DNA from: an uncultured Muribaculaceae bacterium
GTDB taxonomy: Bacteria; Bacteroidota; Bacteroidia; Bacteroidales; Muribaculaceae
Length of the DNA stretch: 35,664 nucleotides
NCBI GenBank assembly: GCA_910579675.1
Contig: CAJTUF010000025.1
Coordinates: 1-35,664 of the forward strand
Reading direction: 5' to 3'
Shown: positions 15,906 to 24,470 of the stretch, one piece after another
Numbering within the stretch: position 1 is the first letter of the stretch
How the letters are laid out: every line of letters begins with the position of its first letter
Translations under genes and position numbers: made by a program
Notes under the pieces: model-generated
Told to the model about the DNA's origin: nothing
Databases searched by the model: none
Seen by the model: the letters and a program-made list of their open reading frames with translations, nothing else

Positions 15906-18900
15906 ATGTCAAGAGTCAAGAAGCTGTCACCGGTCATAATAATTTTTGTTGCGATATGTTGCTGTGCCTATATCGCATACAATATATGGTTGAAACCGAC
16001 TACAGTGTTGGTAGTAAACCCTTTGCCCGCTCAGGCAGCAGAGATTGTGCTCAATAATGACAGCCGTCATATCCAGGTGGTTTGCTCCTCAATGGAGGAA
16101 GCAACCAATTTTGAAGATTACGACGCGGTGCTAATATATGGGCGTGGTCTCTATCTTGACTCTCTGCAACTACAATCGCTCGACAAGGCAGCCAAGAATG
16201 GGGTGCCGGTTTTCACCAACACCTTGCGAAACTTCAGCTTTGTAGTAAATCATAACCTTGATTCAATTCAGACGGCTACACTTCAAGAATACTTTTCCAA
16301 TCCATGCAGAGATAATTACCGCAATATGCTTCGTTATGTGAGAAGTATAGCTACTCCTAACCGGATTGGAGACAAGGATTACGATCTCCCCAAAAAGATG
16401 CCTTCTGATATGTTTTATCATATTGAAGCCAATGAATATTTCAAGAAACAGGAAGAATTGACCGAGTATTTGGAAAATAGGGGATTATATAACAAGGGTG
16501 GGAAAAAGATTGCCTTTGTGTCGGGCGTGAGTTTCCCAGTCGAGAATAACCGGGCACACATCGACACTCTCGTTGCGAGACTTACCAGTAAGGGATATAA
16601 TGTTTATCCCCTGACAGCAACGGGACGCCAAAGAGCCAAGATGATCAAATCTGTCAACCCTGACGCTATTGTGTATCTGCCGATGGGGCGACTGGGAAAT
16701 GACTCCCTTATAAATTGGGCATACGATAACAAGATTCCTCTGTTTATGCCGTTTCCTCTGATACAGAGTCGGGAGGATTGGCTTGACATTAATAAACCTA
16801 TGGGTGGAGGCACGCTCAATGCGAGGATAGTGGTGCCTGAGATTGACGGAGGTATGAGCCCGCTATGCATCTCCACGCAAAACCCAAGTGAGGAGGGCTA
16901 TTTGCTCTATACGCCTGAGCCGGAGAGAATAGATGCCTTTATGGGGCAGTTTGATGGCTTTATGAAATTGAAGGAGAAGCCTAATGCTGAAAAGAAAGTT
17001 GCAATCGGCTATTTCAAATCGCCAGGCAAGGATGCGTTGCTTGCTTCCGGTATGGAGGTGGTGCCATCTCTTTACAATTTCCTCAAACGTCTTCAAGCCG
17101 ATGGCTATGATGTTGCCGGTTTGCCGTCTACAGTAGAGGAGTTCAGGCAGCAAATTATGGAGAAAGGGAGTGTGATGGGTTCGTATGCTCCCTCTGCACA
17201 GGAACACTTTATGGATTACTGCAAGCCGTTATGGGTTCAAGTTTCAGAGTATGAAAATTGGGCAAAGTCCATTTTGCTTCCCGAAAAATATGCCGAGGTA
17301 GAACAACGCTATGGAAAAGCTCCCGGCAATCTTCTTGCACGTGGCGACAGTCTGGCAATAGCAGCAATCAAGTATGGCAATATATTAATATTCCCTCAGC
17401 CTCGGCCGGCATTGGGAAACGATGACTTTAAGCTGATACATGGGGCGCAAGTGGCTCCGCCACATTCATATATTGCTCCTTACCTATATATGCAGAAAGA
17501 ATTTGGTGCCGATGCAATGATTCATTTCGGCACACATGGCAATCTTGAGTTTACTCCCGGTAAGAATGCAGGACTTTCACAAGCTGACTGGGCCGAAGTT
17601 CTGATTGGCAACCGACCGCACTTCTATTTTTATACAACCGGAAATGTCGGGGAAGCCATCATTGCCAAAAGACGTAGCCACGCAGTGTTGGTGACCTATC
17701 TCACGCCTCCTTATGTGGAAAGTGGTTTGCGTCAGAAGTATTCTGCTTTGTTGGAGGAACTTCACGACGGTATAGCCCATCCTGAAAAAAACACACCTGC
17801 TCTTAAAAACAAAATTATCAGCTTTGGTTTCCATAAAGACTTAGGCTTAGATTCTATAAGGGGGGGGACTTATACAGCTGAAGAGTTGGAAAAAGTAGAT
17901 GGATTCGTAGAGGAGCTTGCCAATGAAAAAATCACGGGTGCCTGTTATGTAATGGGAATACCATATTCGGATGCCGATATGAAAACGACCGTAACGGCAA
18001 TAGCGGCCGATCCATTGGCCTATGGCAGAGCCAAAGCTGACTATGAAAAAGGGAAAATCACCAAAGATAATCTTCAGGACTTCTCGTTTATCTCTCACCA
18101 TTATCTTCCGCAGGCAAAGCAGGATGTCATTAATGCTTTATCCGGAGGCAGCAATCCAGAGGGCGAGCTGGCTGATGCTCTTGAATATCGCGAATTATTA
18201 AAACAGTCTGCCGGAGCTGAGCTTGATGCTATGGCCGACGTTCTTAACGGGGTGCCCGTAAGACCCGCTCCCGGAGGAGACCCTGTGCTAAATCCGAATG
18301 TCTTGCCTATGGGACGTAATATGTATAGCATCAATGCCGAAGCCACACCGGGAGCTAAAGCGTGGAATGATGGTGTAGCACTTGCAGAGCAATCATTGAA
18401 AGACTATTATTCAAAGCATGGGGAATATCCTCAAAAGGTCGGCTACACTTTCTGGGCAGGAGAATTCATCTCATCACAAGGAGCTACGATAGCCCAGGCA
18501 CTTAGAATGCTTGGAGTAGAGCCGGTAAGAGATGAACAGGGGCGCGTGATGGATCTAAAACTGACACCCAGTGCCGAGCTTGGGCGGCCGAGAATCAATA
18601 TCATGGTCCAAGTTTCGGGACAGTTGCGTGATATAGCCGGCTCGCGCCTGAAGATGCTTACTGATGCAGTGGCACTTGCCGCTGACAGTAAGGACGATGT
18701 TTATCCAAATTATGTAGCCGACGGATCATTGGCACAAGAGAAGGCACTCGTTGACAATGGGGCTTCTCCCCAACGTGCACGTCAACTTGCAAATATGAGA
18801 GTCTTCGGACCGGTAAATTCAGGCTATAGCACAGGTATGCTGCGCTATACCGAAAGTTCAGGAGAATGGGATGACCGAGAGGAACTCGTGGACGGTTATC

Positions 18901-19790
18901 TCAATAATATGAGTGCGTTATATGGGGATGATGAGCATTGGGGCGAAATGGACAAGAACCTTTTCCAAGCGGCTATCACAAACACCGATTTGATTGTACA
19001 GCCCCGCCAAAGCAATACATGGGGACCTATTTCGCTTGACCATGTGTATGAATTTACGGGAGCACTCTCATTGGCAGCCACATCAATCAACGGTAAGGAG
19101 CCTGAGGCAATGTTGGCTGATTACCGCAATTCATATCTCCCGCGTTTGCAAAACACCAAGGAAGCGGTGGCGATAGAGACAAGAGCCACCATCCTGAATC
19201 CGGAGTATATCAAGCAACGGATGAAGGGTGAGGCAACTACCGCACAGATGTTTGGCGAGATATTCCGCAATATTTTCGGTTGGAGTGCCACACGTCCGAG
19301 CGCATTGTCGGAAGATATTTATGATGATCTATATGAGATATATGTCGAGGATGTGAATGGTCTGGGAATAGAGGGGTATTTTGAAAGGGTTAATCCGGCA
19401 GCTCTTCAGGAAATGACTGCAACGATGCTTGAAAGCGCTCGCAAAGGTTTTTGGCAGGCAGATAGCCGTAAGGTAGAAGCTACTGCCAGACTCCATGCCC
19501 GGATTACTGAACGCCATGGAGCACCCTGTACCGAGTTTGTTTGTGCAAATGCCAAACTTCAGGAGTTTGCCGCTTCAAATCTTGATGACGCAACTGCCGA
19601 TAGGTATCTCAATGGTATATCGAAAGCGACAGCTCAAAAATCTGACGCAAAGGTTTTGAAGGAGGATAAACTAAATAGACTATCTGAAATCTCTCGGAAA
19701 ACTACCTCATATTATGCCGTCGGAGCGGTACTGCTCTTATTGGTTTTGGCTATTATGATTCTAATAATCAAGAGGAGGAGAAGCGCATGA
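15906..19790 (+). CDS. CobN/magnesium-chelatase H-like giant chelatase anchored in the membrane (HmuS-like)
   Basis: A 1294-residue homologue of the large tetrapyrrole-binding chelatase subunit (CobN, ChlH/BchH). The family signature HFGTHGNLEFTPGKNAGLSQ lies near residues 539-558. Membrane helices occur at both ends: about 8-28 after a basic MSRVKK, and about 1267-1288 before KRRR. That places the large middle part in the periplasm by the positive-inside rule. The next three genes (membrane protein, ExbB-like, DUF2149) match HmuT, HmuU and HmuV of haem operons, where HmuS is the CobN homologue reported to release iron from haem. No CobS/CobT or ChlI/ChlD AAA+ partner is present. I infer a membrane chelatase or dechelatase acting on a corrinoid or haem-like substrate. 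The direction of the reaction is unknown. Confidence 0.85.
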   Translation: MSRVKKLSPVIIIFVAICCCAYIAYNIWLKPTTVLVVNPLPAQAAEIVLNNDSRHIQVVCSSMEEATNFEDYDAVLIYGRGLYLDSLQLQSLDKAAKNGVPVFTNTLRNFSFVVNHNLDSIQTATLQEYFSNPCRDNYRNMLRYVRSIATPNRIGDKDYDLPKKMPSDMFYHIEANEYFKKQEELTEYLENRGLYNKGGKKIAFVSGVSFPVENNRAHIDTLVARLTSKGYNVYPLTATGRQRAKMIKSVNPDAIVYLPMGRLGNDSLINWAYDNKIPLFMPFPLIQSREDWLDINKPMGGGTLNARIVVPEIDGGMSPLCISTQNPSEEGYLLYTPEPERIDAFMGQFDGFMKLKEKPNAEKKVAIGYFKSPGKDALLASGMEVVPSLYNFLKRLQADGYDVAGLPSTVEEFRQQIMEKGSVMGSYAPSAQEHFMDYCKPLWVQVSEYENWAKSILLPEKYAEVEQRYGKAPGNLLARGDSLAIAAIKYGNILIFPQPRPALGNDDFKLIHGAQVAPPHSYIAPYLYMQKEFGADAMIHFGTHGNLEFTPGKNAGLSQADWAEVLIGNRPHFYFYTTGNVGEAIIAKRRSHAVLVTYLTPPYVESGLRQKYSALLEELHDGIAHPEKNTPALKNKIISFGFHKDLGLDSIRGGTYTAEELEKVDGFVEELANEKITGACYVMGIPYSDADMKTTVTAIAADPLAYGRAKADYEKGKITKDNLQDFSFISHHYLPQAKQDVINALSGGSNPEGELADALEYRELLKQSAGAELDAMADVLNGVPVRPAPGGDPVLNPNVLPMGRNMYSINAEATPGAKAWNDGVALAEQSLKDYYSKHGEYPQKVGYTFWAGEFISSQGATIAQALRMLGVEPVRDEQGRVMDLKLTPSAELGRPRINIMVQVSGQLRDIAGSRLKMLTDAVALAADSKDDVYPNYVADGSLAQEKALVDNGASPQRARQLANMRVFGPVNSGYSTGMLRYTESSGEWDDREELVDGYLNNMSALYGDDEHWGEMDKNLFQAAITNTDLIVQPRQSNTWGPISLDHVYEFTGALSLAATSINGKEPEAMLADYRNSYLPRLQNTKEAVAIETRATILNPEYIKQRMKGEATTAQMFGEIFRNIFGWSATRPSALSEDIYDDLYEIYVEDVNGLGIEGYFERVNPAALQEMTATMLESARKGFWQADSRKVEATARLHARITERHGAPCTEFVCANAKLQEFAASNLDDATADRYLNGISKATAQKSDAKVLKEDKLNRLSEISRKTTSYYAVGAVLLLLVLAIMILIIKRRRSA
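17860..17867 (+). repeat. G8 homopolymer inside the CobN-like gene
   Basis: Eight consecutive G residues encode part of Arg-Gly-Gly near residue 653. Slippage by one base would truncate the protein, so this is a possible phase-variation tract or a mutation hotspot. Confidence 0.8.
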
Positions 19791-20287
19791 TTTCAATCTT
19801 GATCATACTCGGTCTGGTCATTGTACTGACTGACTCCATCCGGCTTTCTCTGATGGGCTGGAAAATAAGAACACTGTGGAGCTTGGTTTGGATGATAGTA
19901 GCCTATGGCTCTACTATGTGGCTTACCGGTCTATCCTCGGAAGATATTTACGGATACCTTAACATACGTTCTGTCTGTCTATTCGGTTTCATAGAGAGTA
20001 TGATTTTCATATCTTATTTATTCTATGGTGGCAAGCGGAAAGAGATGTTGTCTTACTACCCTGGATTAATGATGATATTCCCCGTGACACTACTGGCGTT
20101 TTGGATGAGCCGCGTAATTAATGGGGTAAGTTTTATGGCAATCGGAGTATCGGCATCGTTGGTGACGGTAGCTTTGCTGACGGGATTAACATCCTTTTTT
20201 CGATGGCTCAGGTGTGAAAAATCGTCGCTATATGTAGCCTCGATAGTGAGTTTAATCATTTATATCTTGATTTACGGAATCGCATGA
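19787..20287 (+). CDS. Small polytopic membrane protein, HmuT-like
   Basis: A 166-residue protein with four or five hydrophobic helices (for example MISILIILGLVIVLTDSI at the start and SLYVASIVSLIIYILIYGIA at the end). It has no motif that names a function. Its start overlaps the CobN-like gene by ATGA and its end overlaps the ExbB-like gene in the same way. The position between a CobN homologue and an ExbB/DUF2149 pair corresponds to HmuT in hmu operons, and methanogen CobN clusters carry a comparable membrane protein (DUF2162), though similarity to that family is not certain. It is probably a membrane anchor or channel subunit of the same complex. Confidence 0.7.
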   Translation: MISILIILGLVIVLTDSIRLSLMGWKIRTLWSLVWMIVAYGSTMWLTGLSSEDIYGYLNIRSVCLFGFIESMIFISYLFYGGKRKEMLSYYPGLMMIFPVTLLAFWMSRVINGVSFMAIGVSASLVTVALLTGLTSFFRWLRCEKSSLYVASIVSLIIYILIYGIA

Positions 20288-20874
20288 CTGCAATTTCTGA
20301 CATATTATTCATTATTTCAAACGGTCTTCTTATTCCGGTGATAGTCTTGCTGCTCTTTTTGCTTGTCAAGGCAATCATGCTGGGAATCGGGTTTTACACT
20401 GAGAGGCAAAAGAATAAACAATTGTCGGCTCAACTTCAACATCTCGTAGAGAATTTCTGTAGTGAAACGCTTACAGAGCTTGATGTAAGCCTGAAAACCT
20501 CGGATAGTTGCCCTGTTGTCAAATGTTTGCGTGATATGGTTTCGCATAAGGATGACTCCGTTTATTGCGAACATTCCTTAGCCGACTTTCAGGTAGATGT
20601 GCAACAGCAGCTTTCTAAAAACCGTATTTTGATAAAGTTTGGTCCGATGCTGGGCTTGATGGGTACGCTTATACCCATGGGACCTGCGCTGGTAGGATTA
20701 GCTACCGGCGATATCGCGTCGATGGCTTATAATATGCAAGTGGCGTTTGCTACAACCGTAGTGGGCATGTTGGTTGCCGGCATAGGATTGATTACCTTGC
20801 AAGAGAGACAACGCTTTTATGCCTGCTCACTCAACGCACTGGAATTTGTATTTCATAAACTTACCGGCAAATGA
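20284..20874 (+). CDS. MotA/TolQ/ExbB proton-channel family protein, HmuU-like
   Basis: A 196-residue protein with three membrane helices: about 11-37, 117-140 and 152-172. The hallmark is KFGPMLGLMGTLIPMGPAL (about 118-136), the version of the ExbB/TolQ core found next to CobN homologues. ExbB-type proteins form a pentameric ring that conducts protons and drives conformational change through an ExbD-type partner. That partner is probably the next gene (overlap ATGA). The cytoplasmic loop between helices one and two (about 38-115) is of ExbB size. It could alternatively energise the TonB receptor, but the gene order ties it to the chelatase. Confidence 0.88.
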   Translation: MTAISDILFIISNGLLIPVIVLLLFLLVKAIMLGIGFYTERQKNKQLSAQLQHLVENFCSETLTELDVSLKTSDSCPVVKCLRDMVSHKDDSVYCEHSLADFQVDVQQQLSKNRILIKFGPMLGLMGTLIPMGPALVGLATGDIASMAYNMQVAFATTVVGMLVAGIGLITLQERQRFYACSLNALEFVFHKLTGK

Positions 20875-21206
20875 GACAGAATCCGATACTTAACGAAGCC
20901 GATGAAAGTGATAACCCTCTGGGTATGCTCACTAATCTCTTTGATGTGGCAATGGTGTTTGCTGTGGCTCTTATGGTGGCTTTGGTCACGCATTTCAATA
21001 TGAGTGAGATATTCTCAAAAGAGGATTATACAATTGTCAAGAATCCCGGCGCGGAAAATATGGAGATTATAACCAAAGAGGGAAATGAAATCAAAAAATA
21101 CACTCCTTCCGATTCAGATTCACCTACCAACGGCTCAAAAGGCCGACGTGTCGGGACGGCTTATCAACTCGAAAATGGAGAAATAATATATATCCCTGAA
21201 AAATAA
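20871..21206 (+). CDS. DUF2149 protein, ExbD-like stator partner, HmuV-like
   Basis: A 111-residue protein with one membrane helix (about 23-43) carrying Asp25 in NLFDVAMVFAVALMVAL, the arrangement seen in ExbD/TolR where a membrane Asp handles protons. The C-terminal RVGTAYQLENGEIIYIPE is typical of DUF2149. The middle (about 70-92) is polar and probably flexible, and should lie in the periplasm. It overlaps the ExbB-like gene and is encoded next to the CobN-like gene, so it is likely the element that transmits proton-motive force to the chelatase. The role is inferred from family and context; no enzymatic motif is present. Confidence 0.82.
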   Translation: MRQNPILNEADESDNPLGMLTNLFDVAMVFAVALMVALVTHFNMSEIFSKEDYTIVKNPGAENMEIITKEGNEIKKYTPSDSDSPTNGSKGRRVGTAYQLENGEIIYIPEK

Positions 21207-21211
21207 AAACC

Positions 21212-22360
21212 ATGAAGTTTTTGAAATATCTTATTCCTTTTGCTACAGTGGTAGCGCTGATGGGATGCGGAGGACACCGATCCTCTGAGGCAAACAATGG
21301 GAAAGGCTCAATTGTGACTGACACTTTGGGGATGATCCACCCCAATTATGCCAAGGGATTCAATGTGAGCTATCAGGATGATCTGGTGCTACTTGATATC
21401 AATGATCCTGAGAATAAAGAGGCTGAACAATTCCATTTTGCATTAACCGACAAGGATTTTTCCGGAAAAGTTCCAGATGGTTATACTCGACTCAACATTC
21501 CTATTGAGTCGGCGATTTGCATGACCTCACTGCAACTTTCCAACTTTTTGAAGCTCGACATCCCGGAGAAAGTGGTGGGAATCACCAGTACGCGTCATCT
21601 CCACAACGAGAAAATGAATGAGCAGTTGAAAGAGGGAAAGACACATAAAATCGGTATCGAAGGAAACTTTGATAATGAAGTGATAATGGCAATCAATCCT
21701 GATGTGATATTCATTTCTCCATTCAAGCGTGGTGGTTACGATGCTATACGTAATGTGGATATACCTATGATTCCTCATTTGGGATATAAGGAACTTACGC
21801 CTCTTGGACAAGCTGAATGGATCAAGGTCATCGGTCTTCTTACCGGGAAATCGGCAGATGCCAACCGAGAGTTTGCCGGAATAGAGAAGCGATATAACGA
21901 TTTGAAAGCAATGGTTGACACCGTGAGCTATCGACCGACTGTATTTAGTGGCGAGATGCGTGGCGGCAATTGGTATGCTGTGGGAGGAAAAAGTTTTCTT
22001 GCTCAGTTGTTCAGGGACGCCGGTGGTGATTATTTCCTGGAAGATAACAACGAATCGGGGGGAGTGACACTCGATTATGAGACGGTCTATACGAATGCAG
22101 CACATGCCGATTACTGGCGAATAGTGAATAGCTTTGACGGCGATTACAATTATAATGTGCTTAAAGAGCAAGATAACCGTTACACTGATTTTGATGCGTG
22201 GAAGAATCATGGTGTAATCTATTGCAATATGAAGGAGGTGCCATTCTATGAGAAAATGCCGGTCGAGCCGGAGGTGGTTCTTTCCGATTTCATTCTTGTT
22301 TTTCATCCAGATATTCTCTCCGGCTACGAGCCGAGTTACTATCATCTTTTGGAGAAATGA
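21212..22360 (+). CDS. BtuF-like periplasmic binding lipoprotein of a corrinoid/metal-chelate ABC importer
   Basis: A 382-residue lipoprotein: signal peptide MKFLKYLIPFATVVALMGC with lipobox Cys19. The body is a two-lobe helical-backbone binding protein of the FecB/BtuF class. IESAICMTSLQLSNFLKL is the first-lobe start, INPDVIFISPFKRGGYDA lies in the middle, and VFSGEMRGGNWYAVGGKSF and LAQLFRDAGGDYF are in the second lobe. It binds ligand in the periplasm and delivers it to the permease encoded next. Operon membership under a cobalamin riboswitch favours a corrinoid, but haem or siderophore binding cannot be excluded from sequence. Its start is five bases after the DUF2149 stop and its end overlaps the permease by ATGA. 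Confidence 0.87.
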   Translation: MKFLKYLIPFATVVALMGCGGHRSSEANNGKGSIVTDTLGMIHPNYAKGFNVSYQDDLVLLDINDPENKEAEQFHFALTDKDFSGKVPDGYTRLNIPIESAICMTSLQLSNFLKLDIPEKVVGITSTRHLHNEKMNEQLKEGKTHKIGIEGNFDNEVIMAINPDVIFISPFKRGGYDAIRNVDIPMIPHLGYKELTPLGQAEWIKVIGLLTGKSADANREFAGIEKRYNDLKAMVDTVSYRPTVFSGEMRGGNWYAVGGKSFLAQLFRDAGGDYFLEDNNESGGVTLDYETVYTNAAHADYWRIVNSFDGDYNYNVLKEQDNRYTDFDAWKNHGVIYCNMKEVPFYEKMPVEPEVVLSDFILVFHPDILSGYEPSYYHLLEK

Positions 22361-23391
22361 GCAGGAGCAAGACAACGATACTGATGATGTTGTTGGGCAT
22401 TTCCATCATCATATTTTTCATTCTGAACTTATTCTTAGGCTCGGTAAGCATTCCTATGAGGGATATTATAGAGATATTATTTGGTCAGAGAAGTGATAAT
22501 GTTATATGGACTAACATCATCATGAAATCTCGATTGCCCCAGTCGTTGACGGCAGCGATGGCGGGAGCAGGATTGGCTGTGAGTGGCCTGTTGATGCAGA
22601 CCGTTTTCCGTAATCCGCTTGCAGGACCTTCGGTATTGGGTATAAGTTCTGGTGCGAGTCTCGGTGTAGCCTGCGTGGTGCTGTTATCCGGAAGCATAGG
22701 TGGACACACGTTGAGCAAATTGGGAGTAATCGGAGAAGTGACTATTACACTATCCGCTATAATTGGATCTTTGCTTATAATGGCACTCATTGCGTATGTG
22801 GCTCAAAAGGTCAGAGGCAATGTCACCCTGCTCATCATGGGTGTGATGATAGGATATATAGCAAATGCGATAATTGGTGTATTAAAATTCTTCAGTGCGG
22901 AGGAAGACATACGTGCATATGTGATATGGGGTTTAGGAAGTTTCTCACGAGTATCAGGAGGACAGACCTACGTTTTCATCATGCTCATGGTTATGATGTT
23001 GCCTACAGCCTTTTTCCTCATAAAGACACTGAATCTATTGCTATTGGGCGACTCTTACGCAAGAAATTTAGGTCTGAACATCAGAAAGGCGAGGCTTCTT
23101 GTCATTGGGTGTTCAGGTATATTGGTTGCAGTAGTGACTGCATATTGCGGACCGGTGATGTTTCTTGGTCTTGCTGTACCCCATATCTGTCGAGGATTAT
23201 TTCAAACATCCAATCATGCTGCCATTCTCCCGGCTTCATTGTTGGGAGGAGCTTCTTTGGCATTGCTGTGCAATTTGATAGCAAGAATGCCCGGATTTGA
23301 AGGTGCGATGCCGGTTAATTCAGTGACGGCATTGGTAGGAGCACCGGTTGTGATGTGGGTACTGTTCAAAAAACGTAAAAGCGAAGCGTGA
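22357..23391 (+). CDS. btuC: BtuC-like permease, FecCD family
   Basis: A 344-residue inner-membrane permease with about ten hydrophobic helices. FecCD/BtuC signatures are RLPQSLTAAMAGAGLAVSG, RNPLAGPSVLGISSGASLG and the cytoplasmic-loop motif GPVMFLGLAVPHICR that contacts the ATPase. It would form the membrane channel of a type II ABC importer together with the binding lipoprotein upstream and the ATPase downstream. Length and motifs are normal for the family. The substrate (cobalamin, cobinamide or another chelate) is inferred from the operon; FecCD permeases for haem or iron look similar, so the symbol is given on context. Confidence 0.9.
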   Translation: MSRSKTTILMMLLGISIIIFFILNLFLGSVSIPMRDIIEILFGQRSDNVIWTNIIMKSRLPQSLTAAMAGAGLAVSGLLMQTVFRNPLAGPSVLGISSGASLGVACVVLLSGSIGGHTLSKLGVIGEVTITLSAIIGSLLIMALIAYVAQKVRGNVTLLIMGVMIGYIANAIIGVLKFFSAEEDIRAYVIWGLGSFSRVSGGQTYVFIMLMVMMLPTAFFLIKTLNLLLLGDSYARNLGLNIRKARLLVIGCSGILVAVVTAYCGPVMFLGLAVPHICRGLFQTSNHAAILPASLLGGASLALLCNLIARMPGFEGAMPVNSVTALVGAPVVMWVLFKKRKSEA

Positions 23392-24449
23392 TGGAAAAGA
23401 AAGAGACAATCAAGGTAGTGGATCTCTCTACAGGCTATCATAATAAGAAAGGAACCACTATTATCACTCGTGATATCAATGCATCACTGTATGATAGGGA
23501 ATTGACATGCCTGTTAGGACCAAATGGTGCTGGCAAATCAACCCTACTCAAGACACTGACTGCTTTTTTGCCTTCAGTAGAAGGAGAAATCTTCATAGAA
23601 GGGAAGCCCCTGAAGGATTATACTGATGCTGAGTTGGCAAAAATGATTGGAGTTGTGCTGACAGAAAAGCTCGCAATCAATAATATGTCGGTCGACGAGT
23701 TGGTAGGAATGGGTCGTAGTCCTTACACAGGATTTTGGGGCCACATGAACGCCTACGACAAGAAGGTCGTGTCTGAATCAATCAAGCTTGTGGGAATAGA
23801 AAATCTCAGATGCCGCATGGTACAGACGTTGAGCGACGGGGAGCGTCAGAAAGTGATGATAGCGAAAGCTCTTGCACAAGAGACTCCTATCATTTTCCTC
23901 GATGAACCCACAGCATTTCTCGACTATCCCAGTAAGGTGGAAATAATGCAATTACTCCAGACCCTTGCGCGAGATCAATCCAAGACAGTATTCCTTTCCA
24001 CCCACGATCTTGAGTTAGCACTACAGATTGCTGATAAGGTATGGCTTATCGATAAGACTCATGGGGTAACGATCGGTACGCCTGAGGATTTGGCATTAAA
24101 CGGAGATATGAGCCGATATTTCCATCGTGAAGGTGTGAAATTTGATATTGATAGCGGCTTATTCAAAATATGCCACAAACTTGACAAATCAGTTCGTCTA
24201 ATTGGTGAAGGAGCTGAATATAATATGGTTAAGAAAGCCTTAGCGCGTCAAGGTATAGCTGTGACATTGGATCCTGATGCTCCGATAGCTATAGAAGCGG
24301 CCAAGGGTGAGTATACTGCCAATGGTTTGAAGGTCAGATCTATTGAGGAGCTCATAGATCTGGTGAATGAAACACTTGGCGGTTCAGGCAGGCCACGCTA
24401 TTTCACCACTATCGGGAAAACATCTTGGCCATCCCGTGACGATGATTAA
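23391..24449 (+). CDS. btuD: BtuD-like ABC transporter ATPase with C-terminal extension
   Basis: A 352-residue ATPase energising the importer. Walker A GPNGAGKST (43-51), signature LSDGERQ (147-153), Walker B IIFLDEP (167-173) and the switch His205 (STHD) are all present. The usual ATPase ends near residue 240. About 110 further residues follow (FHREGVKFDIDSGLFKICHK, then SVRLIGEGAEYNMVKKALAR), which may form a regulatory or metal/corrinoid-sensing domain. I chose the ATG at 23391, overlapping the permease stop by one base; a GTG at 23388 is possible. The ATPase function is certain and the substrate is inferred from context. Confidence 0.9.
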   Translation: MEKKETIKVVDLSTGYHNKKGTTIITRDINASLYDRELTCLLGPNGAGKSTLLKTLTAFLPSVEGEIFIEGKPLKDYTDAELAKMIGVVLTEKLAINNMSVDELVGMGRSPYTGFWGHMNAYDKKVVSESIKLVGIENLRCRMVQTLSDGERQKVMIAKALAQETPIIFLDEPTAFLDYPSKVEIMQLLQTLARDQSKTVFLSTHDLELALQIADKVWLIDKTHGVTIGTPEDLALNGDMSRYFHREGVKFDIDSGLFKICHKLDKSVRLIGEGAEYNMVKKALARQGIAVTLDPDAPIAIEAAKGEYTANGLKVRSIEELIDLVNETLGGSGRPRYFTTIGKTSWPSRDDD

Positions 24450-24470
24450 CTATATAAAACCGAATAATAT

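Noticed and set aside
15906..19790. Calling the CobN-like protein the ordinary cobaltochelatase of the late-cobalt pathway.
   Set aside because: CbiK, CbiD and CbiG indicate the early-cobalt route, no CobS/CobT partner is present, and the end anchors plus the ExbB/DUF2149 neighbours fit the HmuS type better.
20284..21206. Treating the ExbB-like and DUF2149 genes as the TonB energising pair for the receptor.
   Set aside because: There is no TonB gene beside them. The gene overlap with the CobN homologue and the DUF2149 family link point to the chelatase, though a dual role cannot be excluded.
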